Shown in pieces: positions 12,428 to 23,781 of a stretch of 64,000 bases of DNA. The notes under the pieces are model-generated. The model made no database searches and was not told the DNA's origin. It saw nothing but the letters and a program-made list of their open reading frames with translations. Origin of the DNA: Tethya wilhelma (Eukaryota > Porifera > Demospongiae > Tethyida > Tethyidae). Every line of letters starts with the position of its first letter. The first letter of the stretch is position 1. The DNA lies in NCBI GenBank assembly GCA_964030475.1, contig CAXIPT010000005.1, positions 1 to 64,000 of the forward strand, read 5' to 3'. The translations under genes and the position numbers were made by a program.

Positions 12428-12900
12428 ATGGCGAATGTTGTGGTAAGTTTTCTATTGCTGATAGCAGTGGCCGCTCTAAAATCTCAATGCTCAGGTTGGT
12501 ACTTACATGGATCATTCAGCAAAATCGTTAACTAGATCTACATAATACAATACAGCACAGCTACTTGCAGTTACTGTGCCTGGCAGGCCTGTCAGTCAAG
12601 GTGCTCCCTGTCTACAAGATATGGTTGTGTACACCTGTACTTTTAATGAAACTGATCCAACAATCAGATGGCTAAGGGATGCTTCCTCTATTATAGCGTC
12701 TTTTTCAAATCCTGCTGAAGTGGGAATGACACAACTATCTCTTGATGGTATAACTGAAAGCAGACTGATCAATAGTACAACATCAGATTTGAGAATCAGC
12801 TCTTTGACAGCTTCTATTCAAGAGGGTTCTGTTATCTCATGTCTAGTGATTGGTGGTCCTATTCCACGGACTGTAGGAATTGCTACAGTGACTATAGTTG
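12428..12900 (+). CDS. Signal peptide + Ig domain, 5' part of a surface protein
   Basis: Exon 1 (12428-12494) encodes a short start plus hydrophobic core (MANVVVSFLLLIAVAALKSQ), a good signal peptide, and ends in phase 1 at TCAG|GTTGGT. Exon 2 (12571-12900) starts after TTGCAG and ends at GTTG|GTAAGT, also phase 1. It encodes one Ig-like domain of about 110 residues with the hallmark Cys (VVYTCTF), Trp (TIRWLRD) and second Cys (VISCLVIGG). Phase 1-1 Ig exons are the standard shuffling unit of metazoan receptors. I find no following exon on this strand before 24076. This could be the 5' end of the receptor at 24076-33324, but the minus-strand paralogue and two n joins lie between, so I keep it separate. 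It is likely an extracellular adhesion or recognition module. Confidence 0.8.
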
Positions 12901-13446
12901 GTAAGTTAACCACACAACAATAATGAAAGCACCTATCAGTGGTGTATGAGCCTCAGCCCACTCAACATAACTAATCTAACATAGTATCACATAGCCATGC
13001 AGCCTCTCTCAGGAAGCTTGGATGGAGAGAATATTAGAGAGGGGCTGGCTATGCGAGACTAAACTACTGTATAAGGGTAATTTCCTAAATTAGTAACCAT
13101 GCATGCAGGTAATTTAGGTGTGTGGGGTAATTCAGGAATAATAGAATGTTTTGCTGGAGTCTGGATGCAAGCAAGTCTTTTTAAGCCATTTAGGCAACCT
13201 CAAAGCTAGTTATCACTGGTACTTCTTACATTATTACTAGAAGAATTAGGAGCTGTCTTTTTCAGTGTGTTTACAGAATTGCCCCACCAAAAAATTCCTT
13301 ATCGAATTCCCCCAATGTCTGAATTGTTCATGTCCCCCCAAATTGCGTCTGTGGGATGCATTACCCCATAGAAATCTGTCCTGTGGGATGCTATGGACTA
13401 ATCAATAACATCCTATAACTTCTCCCTCCCTCCTCCCGATGCAAAG
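12901..13446. other. Non-coding stretch after the Ig exon
   Basis: If the Ig gene continues, this is intron. No further Ig or FN3 exon is seen. A motif at about 12925-12956 (AAAGCACC...GGTGTATGAGCC) belongs to a recurrent small hairpin motif also found near 1574, 17571, 34153 and 37130. Confidence 0.4.
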
Positions 13447-13710
13447 ATAGACTAAAGTCCATCTGGTTTGAGAATATCACCGGAAGTGAAATATATAATG
13501 AGATTCATGCAATATACCTTTTATATGGCGCAAAATAGCTAACTTTTGACTGGTATGGGGTAGGAAGCTTAAAATGCAACCAAAAGAACGGGGAATTAAA
13601 ATGAGCACTTTCCAATGGTGCTTGAAATTTTAAAATCGGTCGGATATTTAGAAAGTTATTCAATTTTTTCTACTGGCATTCTCAAACCAGATAGACTTTA
13701 GCTATAGTCT
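13447..13710. mobile_element. MITE with CATCTGGTTTGAGAAT ends
   Basis: The left end AGACTAAAGTCCATCTGG and the right end are inverted copies 264 bp apart (right reads ATTCTCAAACCAGATAGAC). No coding. Superfamily not determined. Confidence 0.65.
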
Positions 13711-13947
13711 TCTCAGTATAAGAGATCGGGAATGTTAGTCATTGATCTGAACTGTTGTTGACTACTCTGCAAAAATTTATTCTTCAGATTATGTGTATCC
13801 CGTAACAGACAGATGCACACACAAAATGACTACCGTAATCCTCTGCACATGCAAAGGGCTTAACAAACAGGTGACAATGTGATATGCAGCCACTCCTACA
13901 TGTTAGTCCATTATTATTCATTCCAAGTCAAAGATTATTGAACCTTC

Positions 13948-14477
13948 TATAGACCTTAGTTATGCAATTGACGTCACAACTTGGAAACCGCGCATGCGTT
14001 GCTAACGCCGCCATTTTGAAGGGCAAATTTAGCGTGGAAGTACAGTAGCAATGCAGGAAAGTGACAGCTTCTTCGAAGAATTTTTGCAGTAAAACCCTGG
14101 AGACAGTCAACTAACATACGCTCGATTGCCTTCACTCAGAGAGCCCTATAGACTTGCAAAGTGATCTTTGAGCAGTGGCAGCTAAAACAGCTAGCAGACG
14201 GTGACAAAAATTGTAGTTCTTTGCTCTGTATCATAATCTTCGTTGCGTGGTTGGTACTGCTGCTTCCACGCTCTGAGCTAGCTATATTCTGTCTCGGTAG
14301 CTGTGAACCACAAAAGATGCCTAATCATACAAAGAGCACTATCAGTGAACTTGTAAAGCAACGATTCGTCTGCTCTCCGTATGTCAGCCATTATTTTTTT
14401 GCCCTTCAAAATGGCGGCAGTTAGCAACGCATCTGGTGTTGCTATGAAAATTGTGACGTAATTGCATAAGGTCTATA
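13948..14477. mobile_element. MITE with TATAGACCTTA ends
   Basis: The termini are inverted (TATAGACCTTAGTTATGCAA on the left, TTGCATAAGGTCTATA on the right) with a second paired block (GCCGCCATTTTGAAGGGC at about 14007; CGCCATTTTGAAGGGC inverted at about 14400). The arms contain CRE-like TGACGTCA/TGACGTAA. The terminus resembles the AATAGACCTTA ends at 409 and 23782. The 87-codon frame at 14161-14424 lies inside and is unrecognised. Confidence 0.65.
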
Positions 14478-14626
14478 GCTAGCTAGTATAGGTTCTGTCT
14501 AAATACATTGATTGTGCATGTGTTAGTGCATGCTTTTTTGTGCATTCCTTTGTTGCTGCTGTTACTTGTTGATCTTTCAGCAACTCAATATCATGAATGC
14601 TGTAAAGTTTATTGTATTTCAATATA

Positions 14627-15106
14627 AAGTAGTAAAAATAAGCTAGTGTAGGAATGGGCAGTGCAGTAAAAAGTATTGGAACAAGGCATGTCTCAATTTC
14701 AGCATGTGACTACTTCCTTTTTTATTCTTGATCTCTATTATGGATCCTCAGTGTCGTAAATGCAAAACGTAGCTACAATAGTACCATATAGCTGGTTATT
14801 GCATTGGTTCAAATTCCTACTAAGCAGTGGAGTAAACTACAACAGACAAGTAACTTGAACTGGATCGACTGCTGAGCAAGAGTTGGGTATAAAAAATGAA
14901 GCAGTCTATGCTAAATTGAGACATGCCTTGTTCCAATACTTTTTACTGCACTGTCTACTCCTACACTATAATACTTTTTTTTTGCCTGAAAACTAAAACT
15001 TGTTCATTCCCTTTTTAACACTACAGTGTGGAGACTCTCAGAGACTGGTTAGTCTCTACAAACAGCTTGAGTAGCAACTACATACACTTTATTATGCTGG
15101 AGCTCT
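14627..15106. mobile_element. Foldback family copy, first part (split)
   Basis: Contains the family's central foldback (AGTGTAGGAATGGGCAG at 14646, and its inverted partner at about 14940-14970), followed by the flanking segment ending TTATGCTGGAG. The expected continuation, GAGGCTAATGCGC, is not here but at 19331. A 4.2-kb insertion therefore splits this copy. Confidence 0.65.
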
Positions 15107-15162
15107 AGGATACGGTGGCCCTGGAGGTCGCCCACGCGCCAATATCCTATCGCCAATGTTCT

Positions 15163-16603
15163 GACGAGAAGGGCAATCCGCGACGCGGTACGCTAAGCGC
15201 CGCGATCGCGCCGCGCTATGCCGCATCGCGGATCGATCGCGAAGTGCCGCGATCGCGCCGACTCGCGGACCGCGATAAATTAAATTATTACCGCGCTTTA
15301 CAACGTAGCTAATCATTGATAACATTATTTTACTATAATTACACTTCCTATACTTTTATGTAACACATGCATACACTTACACCTATCGTAGTGTGTGTAA
15401 TTAAACTTATTATTATTATTGACCTCTGACCTCAGGCCTAGTTGAGTGTCTTTCTAAATAATGCACAGTGATGGAGAGTGATTCATCTCTGGATTGGTCT
15501 AGGGCTAACAGTGACCATCAGTGAGTTAAGTTTTGCATAGTTATTAAAGATTGTATTGAATATTTTAGTATACAGAGATTTAAAAACTAATATTGTAAGA
15601 TGTATGAGTCCTGAAGCATTGTGTGCTTTGGATAACAAGTGATTTCATCCAAAAGTTGACGGAAATATCAACAGGGAAGCTATACATAGTTAATACGTAG
15701 TCATTATTATAATACAGAGGACTTCAAATGGCCGAGGTATTAATTAAGAGCAGGCACCCATGTACATCTCAATTAAAACATGTGATTCCAAGTGATAAGA
15801 AGTGGAGATTTACTTTGTGATAAATAACATAATTGTTATATATGGGGTGGTATTTAATTTAGGTCCTTCTTCACGCAGTTAATGGGCTAAATGACTACAT
15901 TGCTATCTATCTTTTCCTGTTGATATTTCCGTCAACTTTTGGATTATAAGGCTTGTTATCAAAGAACACAACGCTTTAGAACTCACAGATCTTACAACAT
16001 TAGTTTAAAATATCTGAATATTAAAATATTAAATAACTATGCAATGATGGTCACTGTTAGACCTCTGGTTAGACCCAGCAGAGGTATGACATCAGTACGC
16101 CTTGCTGAGCTGGCAAGTCCGTTAATTGCATTCCAATTATGTGACCGCAATACTTCTCAATAGGAGTTGATCATGTGCACTCGTTTTCCAGCTCAGCAAA
16201 GGTGTACCCGTACCATACCTCCCCTAGACAAATCCAAAGACAAATAACTCTCCATTACTGTACATTATTAAAGACACTCATCTAGGTCAGAGGTTAGAGG
16301 TCAATAATAATTATAAATAATAATTATTTAATTTTTTATGATTGAACACACTACGATAGGTGCAAGTGTATGCAATGCGTTACATAAAAGCATAGGAAGT
16401 ATAATTATAGTAAAATAATGTTATCAATGATTAGCTACGTTGTAAAGCGCGGTAATAATTTAATTTATCGCGGTCCGCGAGTCGGCGCGAATGCGGCACT
16501 TCGCGATCCGCGAAGTGGTACAGTGCGGCGCGATCCGCAATGCGGCATAGCGCGGCGCGATCGCGGCGCTTCGCGTACGGCGGCGCGAATTGCCCTTCTC
16601 GTC
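15163..16603. mobile_element. Long-armed foldback element
   Basis: The ends read GACGAGAAGGGCAATCCGCG and its approximate reverse complement. The arms pair over more than 500 bp in blocks: GC-rich CGCGATCG-rich ends, an AT-rich middle at about 15300-15480 against 16260-16440, and AACAAG...GTTGACGGAAATATC at about 15632-15675 against 15915-15960. No coding; the short ORFs in the arms are artefacts of the CG-rich repeats. Confidence 0.75.
16078..16222. mobile_element. CAGAGG-end MITE nested in the foldback
   Basis: Shares a body with 29501-29653: CAGAGGTATGAC, GCTGAGCTGGCAAGTCCG, a palindromic centre, then CCATACCTCCCCT. Ends are degenerate, and no clear target duplication is visible in this copy. 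Confidence 0.6.
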
Positions 16604-17520
16604 TTCCGTACTTCTCGGCTTCCATAGTTCAATCCACCGGCAAGTGAAAAATTTGAAGGACACTGCAACACCTTCAGACTTGGAAATGTGCGAGTTAGAA
16701 CTTAAGACATGGCTTCTTTCAGGTGATAGTTAATGCCAAGTTTAGGTGCAAATGTGGAGCTAGGCAGATGCTCAATTTATCCTGCCTTTACATTTCTATC
16801 GGAAAACAGAAGAGACATATCACATGTTCCACAGTCTTTCCGTCACTTTATCAACTGAGTTCCTGTGTGTTCTAGCAAGTTCTCGTTATGGGGGGGAAGG
16901 GGGGGGGGGTTCTTGAGATAATGTCAAAATGACGTTAAGCATGACTGGAACCTGTTTGTGAATGCCCCCTTATTCAATTATGTGTACACTGGTTGATTGA
17001 GGAGGGGGCTATAATTAGAAGTGAACACATAGGATAGACTTTTTATAGTCATAGTAGATATTGGCAGGAAGGGTTCAGGTACAAGTCACCGGGTGACCCC
17101 TCAATGATAACAGACCCTCAGCTGCTGTCAAATATACCTAGACTGCCTGTCTTTGGTCATTTAATAATAACCAAACAAAGAGTCACCATCTATGCAGCTA
17201 GCTGTCAAGAGTAAATACGTTTAGGTTTTCTTTTTTTGTTAATACTCACTTTGTCTGGAACATACCATTAGACATTGTCAAAGTAACTTGTACTCTAGCA
17301 ACTAAGTACTGAGCACAATTAATGTAACTTACTGCCAGTAGATTTTACTTCTCTAGCTAGACTCAAACTTTTAGACATCACTATCATTATACTGAGTATA
17401 TCAGTATGCAGGAAAAGGGCTGGCTATGTCAGACTAGCACTGAGCTTTGTCCCAAGTACAAAAAAGAAAGCTTGTACATCATGATCCCCGGGCCCTCCGA
17501 TCCCTCCATTTTAAACTTAG
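16604..17520. other. Non-coding stretch
   Basis: No gene supported. A G-rich run (16889-16910) is a simple-sequence tract. Confidence 0.4.
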
Positions 17521-17567
17521 TAATTATTAGTCTGCAGTTATTGAGGCTCAATAACTGCAGACTAATA
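17521..17567. repeat. Perfect hairpin
   Basis: TTATTAGTCTGCAGTTATTG and its exact reverse complement are separated by only a few bases, about 22 bp per arm. The AAGGCACCAAGGTGCATA motif follows at once. Small palindromic insertion or structured non-coding element; function unknown. Confidence 0.7.
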
Positions 17568-17959
17568 ATGAAGGCACCAAGGTGCATACCTCGGCGCAAC
17601 TTATCAACTGACCGTGACAACTAGCATGGTGACATGAATGTATGACCTCATCATCCAACCAACCTCAAATTCTAGCCTGTAGCCAGGAGTTGACCTGAGA
17701 CTCACTACTAAGTCATTGACCTGAGTCAGCCACACTGTGACAGGCAGACTAAAAAATGTATACATGCAGAAAGCAAGCCAACCTTTGTTTGTCTTTCCAA
17801 GAGCACAAGCAGCATTGCACTGCTGTTGCTGCTGCTGTTAGTCACTGTCAGTGTTCTTTGGATATACAGACAGGAATTAGCCTTGCCAATGCATAATTAT
17901 ACGCAGCAGCAGCCTCAGCAGCCTCAGCAGTAAATCGTTGTGGCAGTGAGCATTGCTCT

Positions 17960-18157
17960 GATTCTAAATAACGCACACTAAATCAGTAGGCGTGGCCTCG
18001 AAGCTAAGCGCTAAAAGAAGCACAAAAGCCTCAAATCTCAGCAACAACAGCGTTTTGGACAGCAAAAAATGTAATTCTACAAGATCATTCACATTTATGA
18101 ACGTAAAAGTACTATCGCTTTTGTAGCTAGAGCTGTCTTTCTTGAGATTTCGATTGA

Positions 18158-18194
<37 letters not shown>

Positions 18195-18285
18195 ACGACT
18201 GACAGACAGACAGACAGACAGACAGACAAAACGACTACCGTAACCCTCTGCACGTGCTACGCACGCGCCGAGGCTTAATTAAGTT
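17960..18285 (+). repeat. Hairpin-ended interspersed repeat with (GACA)n
   Basis: Similar along its length to 34740-35005: TAACGCACACT, AAGCTAAGC, AGAAGCACAAAAGCCTCA, ATGAACGTAA, then (GACA)n at 18163-18230, AAACGACTACCGTAACCC, a GCACGTGC/GCACGCGC hairpin and TTAATTAA. The ordered structure suggests a SINE-like or other non-autonomous family. No tRNA-like promoter boxes are clear. Confidence 0.6.
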
Positions 18286-18363
18286 TAAAATGCTATTGCA
18301 CTCTCTACTGACATTGTAAGGCACTGTATACATGTAGGACTTTTATCCAGCATTCTTTCCCGT

Positions 18364-18481
18364 GATTGGGGTCAAAGGTTAAACTTTCGGAGCTTGGACA
18401 TTGGTGATCGGCGCTCAGCAGGTTCAAAGGCCAAGATATTGGAGATCGGACATTGGCCCTTAGCGGGGTCAAAGGTCAGAA
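18364..18481 (+). promoter_or_regulatory. Cluster of three DR1-like motifs
   Basis: Three related sites lie in about 115 bp: GGGGTCAAAGGTTAA, AGGTTCAAAGGCCAA and GGGGTCAAAGGTCAG. The last contains GGTCAAAGGTCA, essentially the DR1 consensus bound by RXR/HNF4-type nuclear receptors. No nearby gene is identified and the sites could be tandem sequence by descent. Confidence 0.3.
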
Positions 18482-18521
18482 CATTGGTGTTACCATAGAT
18501 ACTATAGACTACGTGCACAGG

Positions 18522-19327
18522 ATTGGATTCTTCCCGTTCCGCCATTCATCTATGTTTCGCAAGCAGGGGGTACCCGGGCTCGATAATTAATTACAGCTGC
18601 CATATGGTACGGTACTGTACTTTCACGAGCAGCAAGCTAGAAAATGGCGCTGAACATGCCCAACATTTTGTTCGCTACTGCAAAACCTACTCCTTTTCTA
18701 GCCAGTTTTTATGGCCCATTCCATGTAGGAATGGTTGCAGAAGTACATGTTTCTATTCTTTGTTCAACTGAGAGAGTTTAACGAAAATTACAGGTCCGAC
18801 CGTTTTGACAAAAACCATCCAACAATTAAAATGTACCAAGACAAAGAAGTCGGCCACTGTACCCGCTTACTTGTAAGACTGTGGCTCTAAGGTACCTGAT
18901 TCCATGTACAAATCATCTGTCTACTATCCCCTGGAGAAAAAAGTTGGAAAAGACTCTTTTTGCAGTTCTTAGAGGTACAACTGATCAGCATAACAGCTAA
19001 AATGGCGGTCTTTTGTCGTTTTGACAGGATTTTTTGGGTTTCGAGATCCAGTTCTGGTAGTTCTGCCTCTCTTTGTAACGAAAAGAATCTTCGTTCTCTG
19101 TAATCCACTGTCTACTAAGCTATAGCTTGCGCTTTAGTGTCTAAACAACAACTTTCCACTTTTACAAAAAAAATTTTTTCCAAAAAAATTCGTAAAAAAG
19201 AAACATAGATCGCAGATTACGTAAAGTACTAGAGCAATACTGGTGCGTGGGCGTGAGTCCAATCCCGTGCACGTATATAGTCTACAGTGATAGGATATTG
19301 GCGCGAGGCGCGACCTCCAGGGCCACC
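18522..19327. other. Non-coding stretch of the composite insertion
   Basis: A 73-codon minus-strand frame (18887-19108) has normal composition (EAELPELDLETQKILSKRQK) but no recognised domain and no splice partners. Otherwise nothing. Confidence 0.3.
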
Positions 19328-19913
19328 GTAGGAGGAGGCTAATGCGCATACGCATAATCATAGATAATATATACGCTTCACGTGGATTGGAAACGCCTCC
19401 GTATATATATGTATACTGGGAAAAACGCGCTCGCAATCATCGGTATGGCACCAATACGGAAAACGCAGAATTTACTGAATTCAGTGTTAAAAATTGCCAT
19501 GTTTTGTGCTTTTTTTAAACGCTTGCTGTTCACTTGGAAAACTTCAAGTATACCCGGCCCAGTAAAGGTGTCTTAGTACTTCAAAAAGAAGCAGGTAATG
19601 TGTCTTGCAAATCTGTACAATTGCAGTTGCCCNAATGCTTTTCAAGTAAGTCAGTTAGAAAGTACGTACGTACGTACGTTAGAAGAACAAAAATGGCATT
19701 GTTGTGGCTTCCCACTAGCTCTCTCTACGAATGCTGAGGAAAGTTTCTGTGAGTTTTAGGCCTTGCATGCGATTGATAATCTGTCGGTTAGAGCCTCTGA
19801 GCAAGTTTGAAGGCTTAATTTTGTTTTGCTAGATTTTTATGATCATAAACATTTTGTATTGTGTCTATGGGACATTCGGCCCATTCCTACTATACGTACT
19901 ACCGTACGTATGA
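19328..19913. mobile_element. Foldback family copy, second part (outer arm)
   Basis: Begins GAGGCTAATGCGC, continuing the copy split at 15106, and ends with the inverted family terminus ...TACTATACGTACTACCGTA. A CATAGATAATATATACGC-linked block (19363-19600) and the n at 19633 interrupt it. Confidence 0.6.
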
Positions 19914-20046
19914 TGTTATTGCATGATATTCATTATGTAGAACTTTTCTTGGATTCAAGCTGTAACCCTACCATGCTTAACCCATGTAAGTATAGACTGT
20001 CTTTCATGTATATACAGATAAAATGAAAAATTAATCTCCTCCACAG

Positions 20047-20158
20047 GTGTTTTGTCATGGTTTAAGAGTGGTCCGTGGTCGTGACTGGGACCCAGTGGAC
20101 ACCAGTGATGGAGGGGAGGGTCATGTGGGGACAGTGGTGGAGATATCAGAGCCATCAT
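20047..20158 (+). CDS. Exon of a MIB/HERC2-domain protein (partial)
   Basis: After a good acceptor (CTCCTCCACAG) the frame reads FCHGLRVVRGRDWDP..., then DGGEGHVGTVVEI, and stops at the n at 20159. GxRVVRGxDW...DGGEGHVGTV is the signature of the MIB/HERC2 domain, found in Mind-bomb and HERC2 E3 ubiquitin ligases and in many invertebrate proteins. Only about 37 codons remain, and no RING, ankyrin or ZZ segment is nearby, so the parent protein cannot be named. The exon is probably cut by an assembly join. Confidence 0.75.
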
Positions 20159-20159
20159 N

Positions 20160-20872
20160 CATAATCATAATTAAAAAATTTTGTTGAGAATTTATGATGA
20201 GATCACACTTTTGTATACACATTGAGAGGCTGTTAATTTACAGCAAATACATGTATTCGCATGCATGGACTACGAAGTAGACTGGATATACACAGGAATA
20301 GCACAGATGGCCGATTAGCAAATACGTATTCACTCATTGACAAGTAATTGTAATACTGAAACAACTGAGTGCTTTGCAGCAGCTTTAGACTGCCATTCAG
20401 CTTATTCTCAAAACCATATGCATCACGTGATACATCACAATGAGTAATACCCTAAAAATTACTCCTCAAATAATGCATTTTATCTTTTTGGGTCCCGGTT
20501 GCATTTTGAACTCGTTCCAGATCTCGTTTAAAGTCCTAGTCGTCTTTATTACTGTGTTTGTTCATTGTTTTGTTTATGTTTGGTGTGTTTATTTGTTGTT
20601 GTCACTCAATTGCGCCTTTTGTGGCGTGTATTTCATAATAATAATAATAATAATAATAATATACAAAACACACATGTTGCAATTAAATATTGCTACATTG
20701 TATAACAATCAACTGAGACTACTCAAACATACAGCACTAAGTTTTAGTCTGATCTATAATGATTCATGTATACATGCTGTATATTATCCAATAAGAAAGT
20801 GCATTACTCTATAGCAATTATACCTACTATAAAGTTTGATGTTAGAACTCTAGGCATAAATGAGCTAGATGT
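20160..20872. other. Non-coding stretch with (AAT)n
   Basis: An ATA/AAT microsatellite lies at about 20635-20661. This interval is downstream of the minus-strand receptor gene and should hold its 3' UTR. I see no convincing AATAAA directly after its stop. Confidence 0.4.
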
Positions 20873-23085
20873 TTATCTTCTCCCTCCAGTTGGTCCATAT
20901 GCCATATTCTCTCCCATTTGAAACCTCTCTGTCTTAAGGGAAGATGGAGAGACATCTTCATACACTGCTGGAGCAGGACCAGGTTGCTGCTTCTGACTAA
21001 CTCCACTACCTCCTGAGCCAGTGTTGATCTTGTTTCTTACCAAACAGTACATGATCAATAGACCCAGAAGAAGACCAGTGAGGAACATTAAGATAGAGGG
21101 TATGAGAACCGAGATAGCTATGGCTCCACCATAGCTTAGAGATTCTGTAGTTATAACATAAGCACATTGTATTGTTTACAACTTTAAGTATAAAGATCAT
21201 ATTATAGTCTAAGAATGGAATACCTTTGCAACTAGGAGCATCACTCCAACCATTTGTGTTGTCATATTCTAGTGTGTAGGTACTTCCACATTGACAAGTT
21301 GCAGTACGTCCACTAACATGACAGAGGTTACCAGAACCTGATGGTAGAGCTGCACATTGAAAATATTACATAATCAACCATGTAATCAATTATAATTATA
21401 CTAGCTGCATGCTTCAACTTACGCAAGTTCTGGCAGGTTCTTCTTTCTCCTCTATATACACCACTTAGATTGTCCATTCGTCCACATTCACAATTCACAA
21501 AGTGTCCCCTACAGCGACACTGGCTGCTTGAAGTGTTCAAGCAAGCTAAACATTCATCTACAGAATCTACATCAGTGTTACACCAGTACTCAGCCACAGA
21601 AGGAGCAATTGTGGTATTGAAACACACAAACCCCCCAGATACAGTTCTGACTCCACCAAAATAGCCTCCAGATTGACAGAAGTTAACTGCTCTCTCATCA
21701 TTACTACCAAGCTCTTCTGGATCACATTCTATAGAGTCAGTGGGGGTTATAAAACAGTTGTGACGACAAAACATGCTCAATTATTGTCAAATCCAGGCCT
21801 TTTTAAGACAATACCAACTTACGGCAAGTTGTAAAGTTCCCAACAACTTGGATGACAGAGGTCAAACCAGATTCCACAGTAGTCCAACTGGTAGTGTAGA
21901 AGTATATGTTGTTAGGAGCCACACTCAGAGTGATTGGCTCTCCACTTCTGCCAGATAGCATAGTGTCTTGTTTGGACTGTTCAGTTCCAAAGGAGATAGA
22001 ACAGTCTTGGCTGCAATTTGCTGTCACATTAGTTGGACTTGAAATCACAATGTCAACAGTAAAGGCAGTATTGAGGTCATCTGGCAAAACAAAATCCTGC
22101 ATCCATGGCTTTCGTGGATGCACAAGGCAATAAAAGATTCTTACCAAACATCACTTGTCTTCTCCTACCATTACCAACTCCATTCACTGCTGCTACTGAG
22201 ACTATATGTTCAGAGACAGTGGTCCCATCTGGTGGAATGTAGGTGTAGTTTAGATCACTGATATCATTCTCAGTCATATCATTCTCAATAACATGGTAGC
22301 CAGTGACATCATCAGTGAGGGTATCATTTACACATCCAGACACAATAGAAGAACCACTTCCAAACTGTTAATTGTCACAATAATTATGAGTATGTATGAC
22401 ATAATGTAACCATGGATGCGCAGTTGAAATAGTGCAAAGTCACAATCAAGTATATACATGCTGATGGGGATCAAGGCAACCTACCACTTCATCCCAAGTA
22501 AGCATTAAGTGTTGAAGCTTTGTACTGGAGGCATCATATGTCACTACAACCATTCTAAGTGTTACCTGACCTGGAACTAGAATAAATAAATAAATAACTA
22601 TAAATAACAACTTCAATTTTAGACTTATGGTTTAGCTAAAATTTCAGGGTTGAGGAAAAATTAATGGATATAATTATTATGTGGACAGTTATTGGTCAAA
22701 TTAACCAATAAAGTGTCCATTGTTTGCAGGTCCGACTGTAAACTTCAGTACTGTTTACCTCTAACATGAACCATAATATCTTCACTTGGACTGCTCAGTT
22801 GTGATCCACAGTTTTCAGCAGCGATGGAAATCCTATACTCTACCTCAAGAGTCAAATTCAGCTGGAGGCCAGAGGTGGATCCTGATACTATACAAGTGTT
22901 GTCAGTTACATTACACTCTGGAGGATACATTAAGAGGGCGGGGTTAATTTGAATGTGGTAGGCACTGATGGGGCTTCCACTGAGAGGGGATATCCATCTC
23001 AGAGTGAACCGTGCATTGGAAGAAGTAGAACCCAGTTGAATTTCATCATAAGTGTTTTCAGCACAGCCTGTGTTACTGGGTGGAT
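20873..23085 (-). CDS. Single-pass receptor with FN3-like and Cys-rich exons (5' end missing)
   Basis: Seven exons with GT-AG borders join in one open frame: 23085-22759 (FN3 domain), 22576-22485, 22364-22145 (second FN3-like unit), 22080-21823, 21728-21423 (Cys-rich module: ECDPEELG, WCNT, ECLACLNTSSSQC, CRGHFVNCECG), 21349-21224 (small Cys-rich unit, CHVSGRTATCQCG), and 21144-20873. Most borders are phase 1. The last exon carries a transmembrane helix (SVLIPSILMFLTGLLLGLLI at its core) and a short tail with Tyr in YEDVSP and MAYGP, then stop. Several NxS/T sites suggest glycosylation. No signal peptide exon is found upstream; repeat sequence and the n at 23999 lie there. Likely a plasma-membrane adhesion or recognition receptor. 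It is paralogous to 24076-33324 on the other strand, and ligand and signalling route are unknown. Confidence 0.85.
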
Positions 23086-23235
23086 CTATATTTGCAAAAA
23101 TCATTACAGATCATTCTCAGAAACTACGTTTTGCAAGATTCTACATGTCAAATTTCTAGATAATCTCGATTTACGAACGTATACAAGCCTGTACCTTCCA
23201 TTTTCAGACAGACAGACACACAAAACCAACTACCA

Positions 23236-23313
23236 TAATTTCAACAGTAATTATTAAGCCTTGGCACATGCAGAAGACTGCATGAGCCGAGGCTTAATAA
23301 TTACTGTTGAAAT
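23236..23313. repeat. Perfect long hairpin
   Basis: Arms of about 35 bp (ATTTCAACAGTAATTATTAA and its reverse complement) surround a GCATG-rich core and CCTTGGCAC/CCGAGGC. This is the hairpin-ended repeat family in a doubled, palindromic form. It lies upstream of the minus receptor. Confidence 0.7.
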
Positions 23314-23317
23314 TGCA

Positions 23318-23560
23318 ATAATAATAATACAGTATAGAACGTCCAATAGTGGACCCTCAGAGATAGGGACACTGTATTATAAACTTCTCAACAAAGGACG
23401 ATTTTTGGTTCTCAAAATTCCAATTCCCTATTGTAGTAATGAAAACAGAACCTCTGAGAAGAGGATAACTTCTCTACAAAAGACAAACAAGCCGCGAATT
23501 TATATTGTCCCCAAAGTGTCCTTTGTTCAGAGGTTTTACTAGTTTTTCGGAGCACTTAGC
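23318..23560. repeat. Pogo/Tigger-like repeat fragment
   Basis: Blocks such as GACCCTCAGAGATAGGGAC, CTCAACAAAGGACG, CCTCTGAGAAG and CAAAGTGTCCTTTGTTCAG resemble the arms of the element at 24604-25231. No transposase. Confidence 0.45.
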
Positions 23561-23781
23561 TTCGAAACCACACTCATCGATTACACCCCCTATAGTGTGC
23601 ATTATCTAGAAATACAGTAGAGTTTGTGGCCGGATGTGACCGGTGCCCCATGAGCCCCTTTTTTCCATTTACATTGGGGGAAAAGGGTCTGGCAAAGTCC
23701 GCATGCGCTATACTTGTTCTAATTGGTCCAGGAATTTCGTGGACTGATAATTAATTTATTCATGGACTGCTAATCACAAGA

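Larger units (their letters stand above)
15107..19327. mobile_element. Composite 4.2-kb insertion
   Basis: Inverted ends (GGATACGGTGGCCCTGGAGG at about 15112 and CCTCCAGGGCCACCGTA near 19312-19328) flank this block, and the target foldback element resumes on both sides. Inside are a 1.44-kb foldback (15163-16603), a hairpin at 17521 and a hairpin-ended repeat at 17960-18285. No transposase is recognisable. It may be an old element filled with later insertions. Confidence 0.5.

Noticed and set aside
16418..16671. Overlapping frames on both strands at 16418-16671 and 15092-15325
   Set aside because: They arise from CGCGATCG-rich arms of the foldback and appear in opposite arms as mirror images.
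19534..19737. Frames repeated in several places (4373, 24422, 42757, 45544)
   Set aside because: They are segments of the foldback family with no conserved protein between copies.
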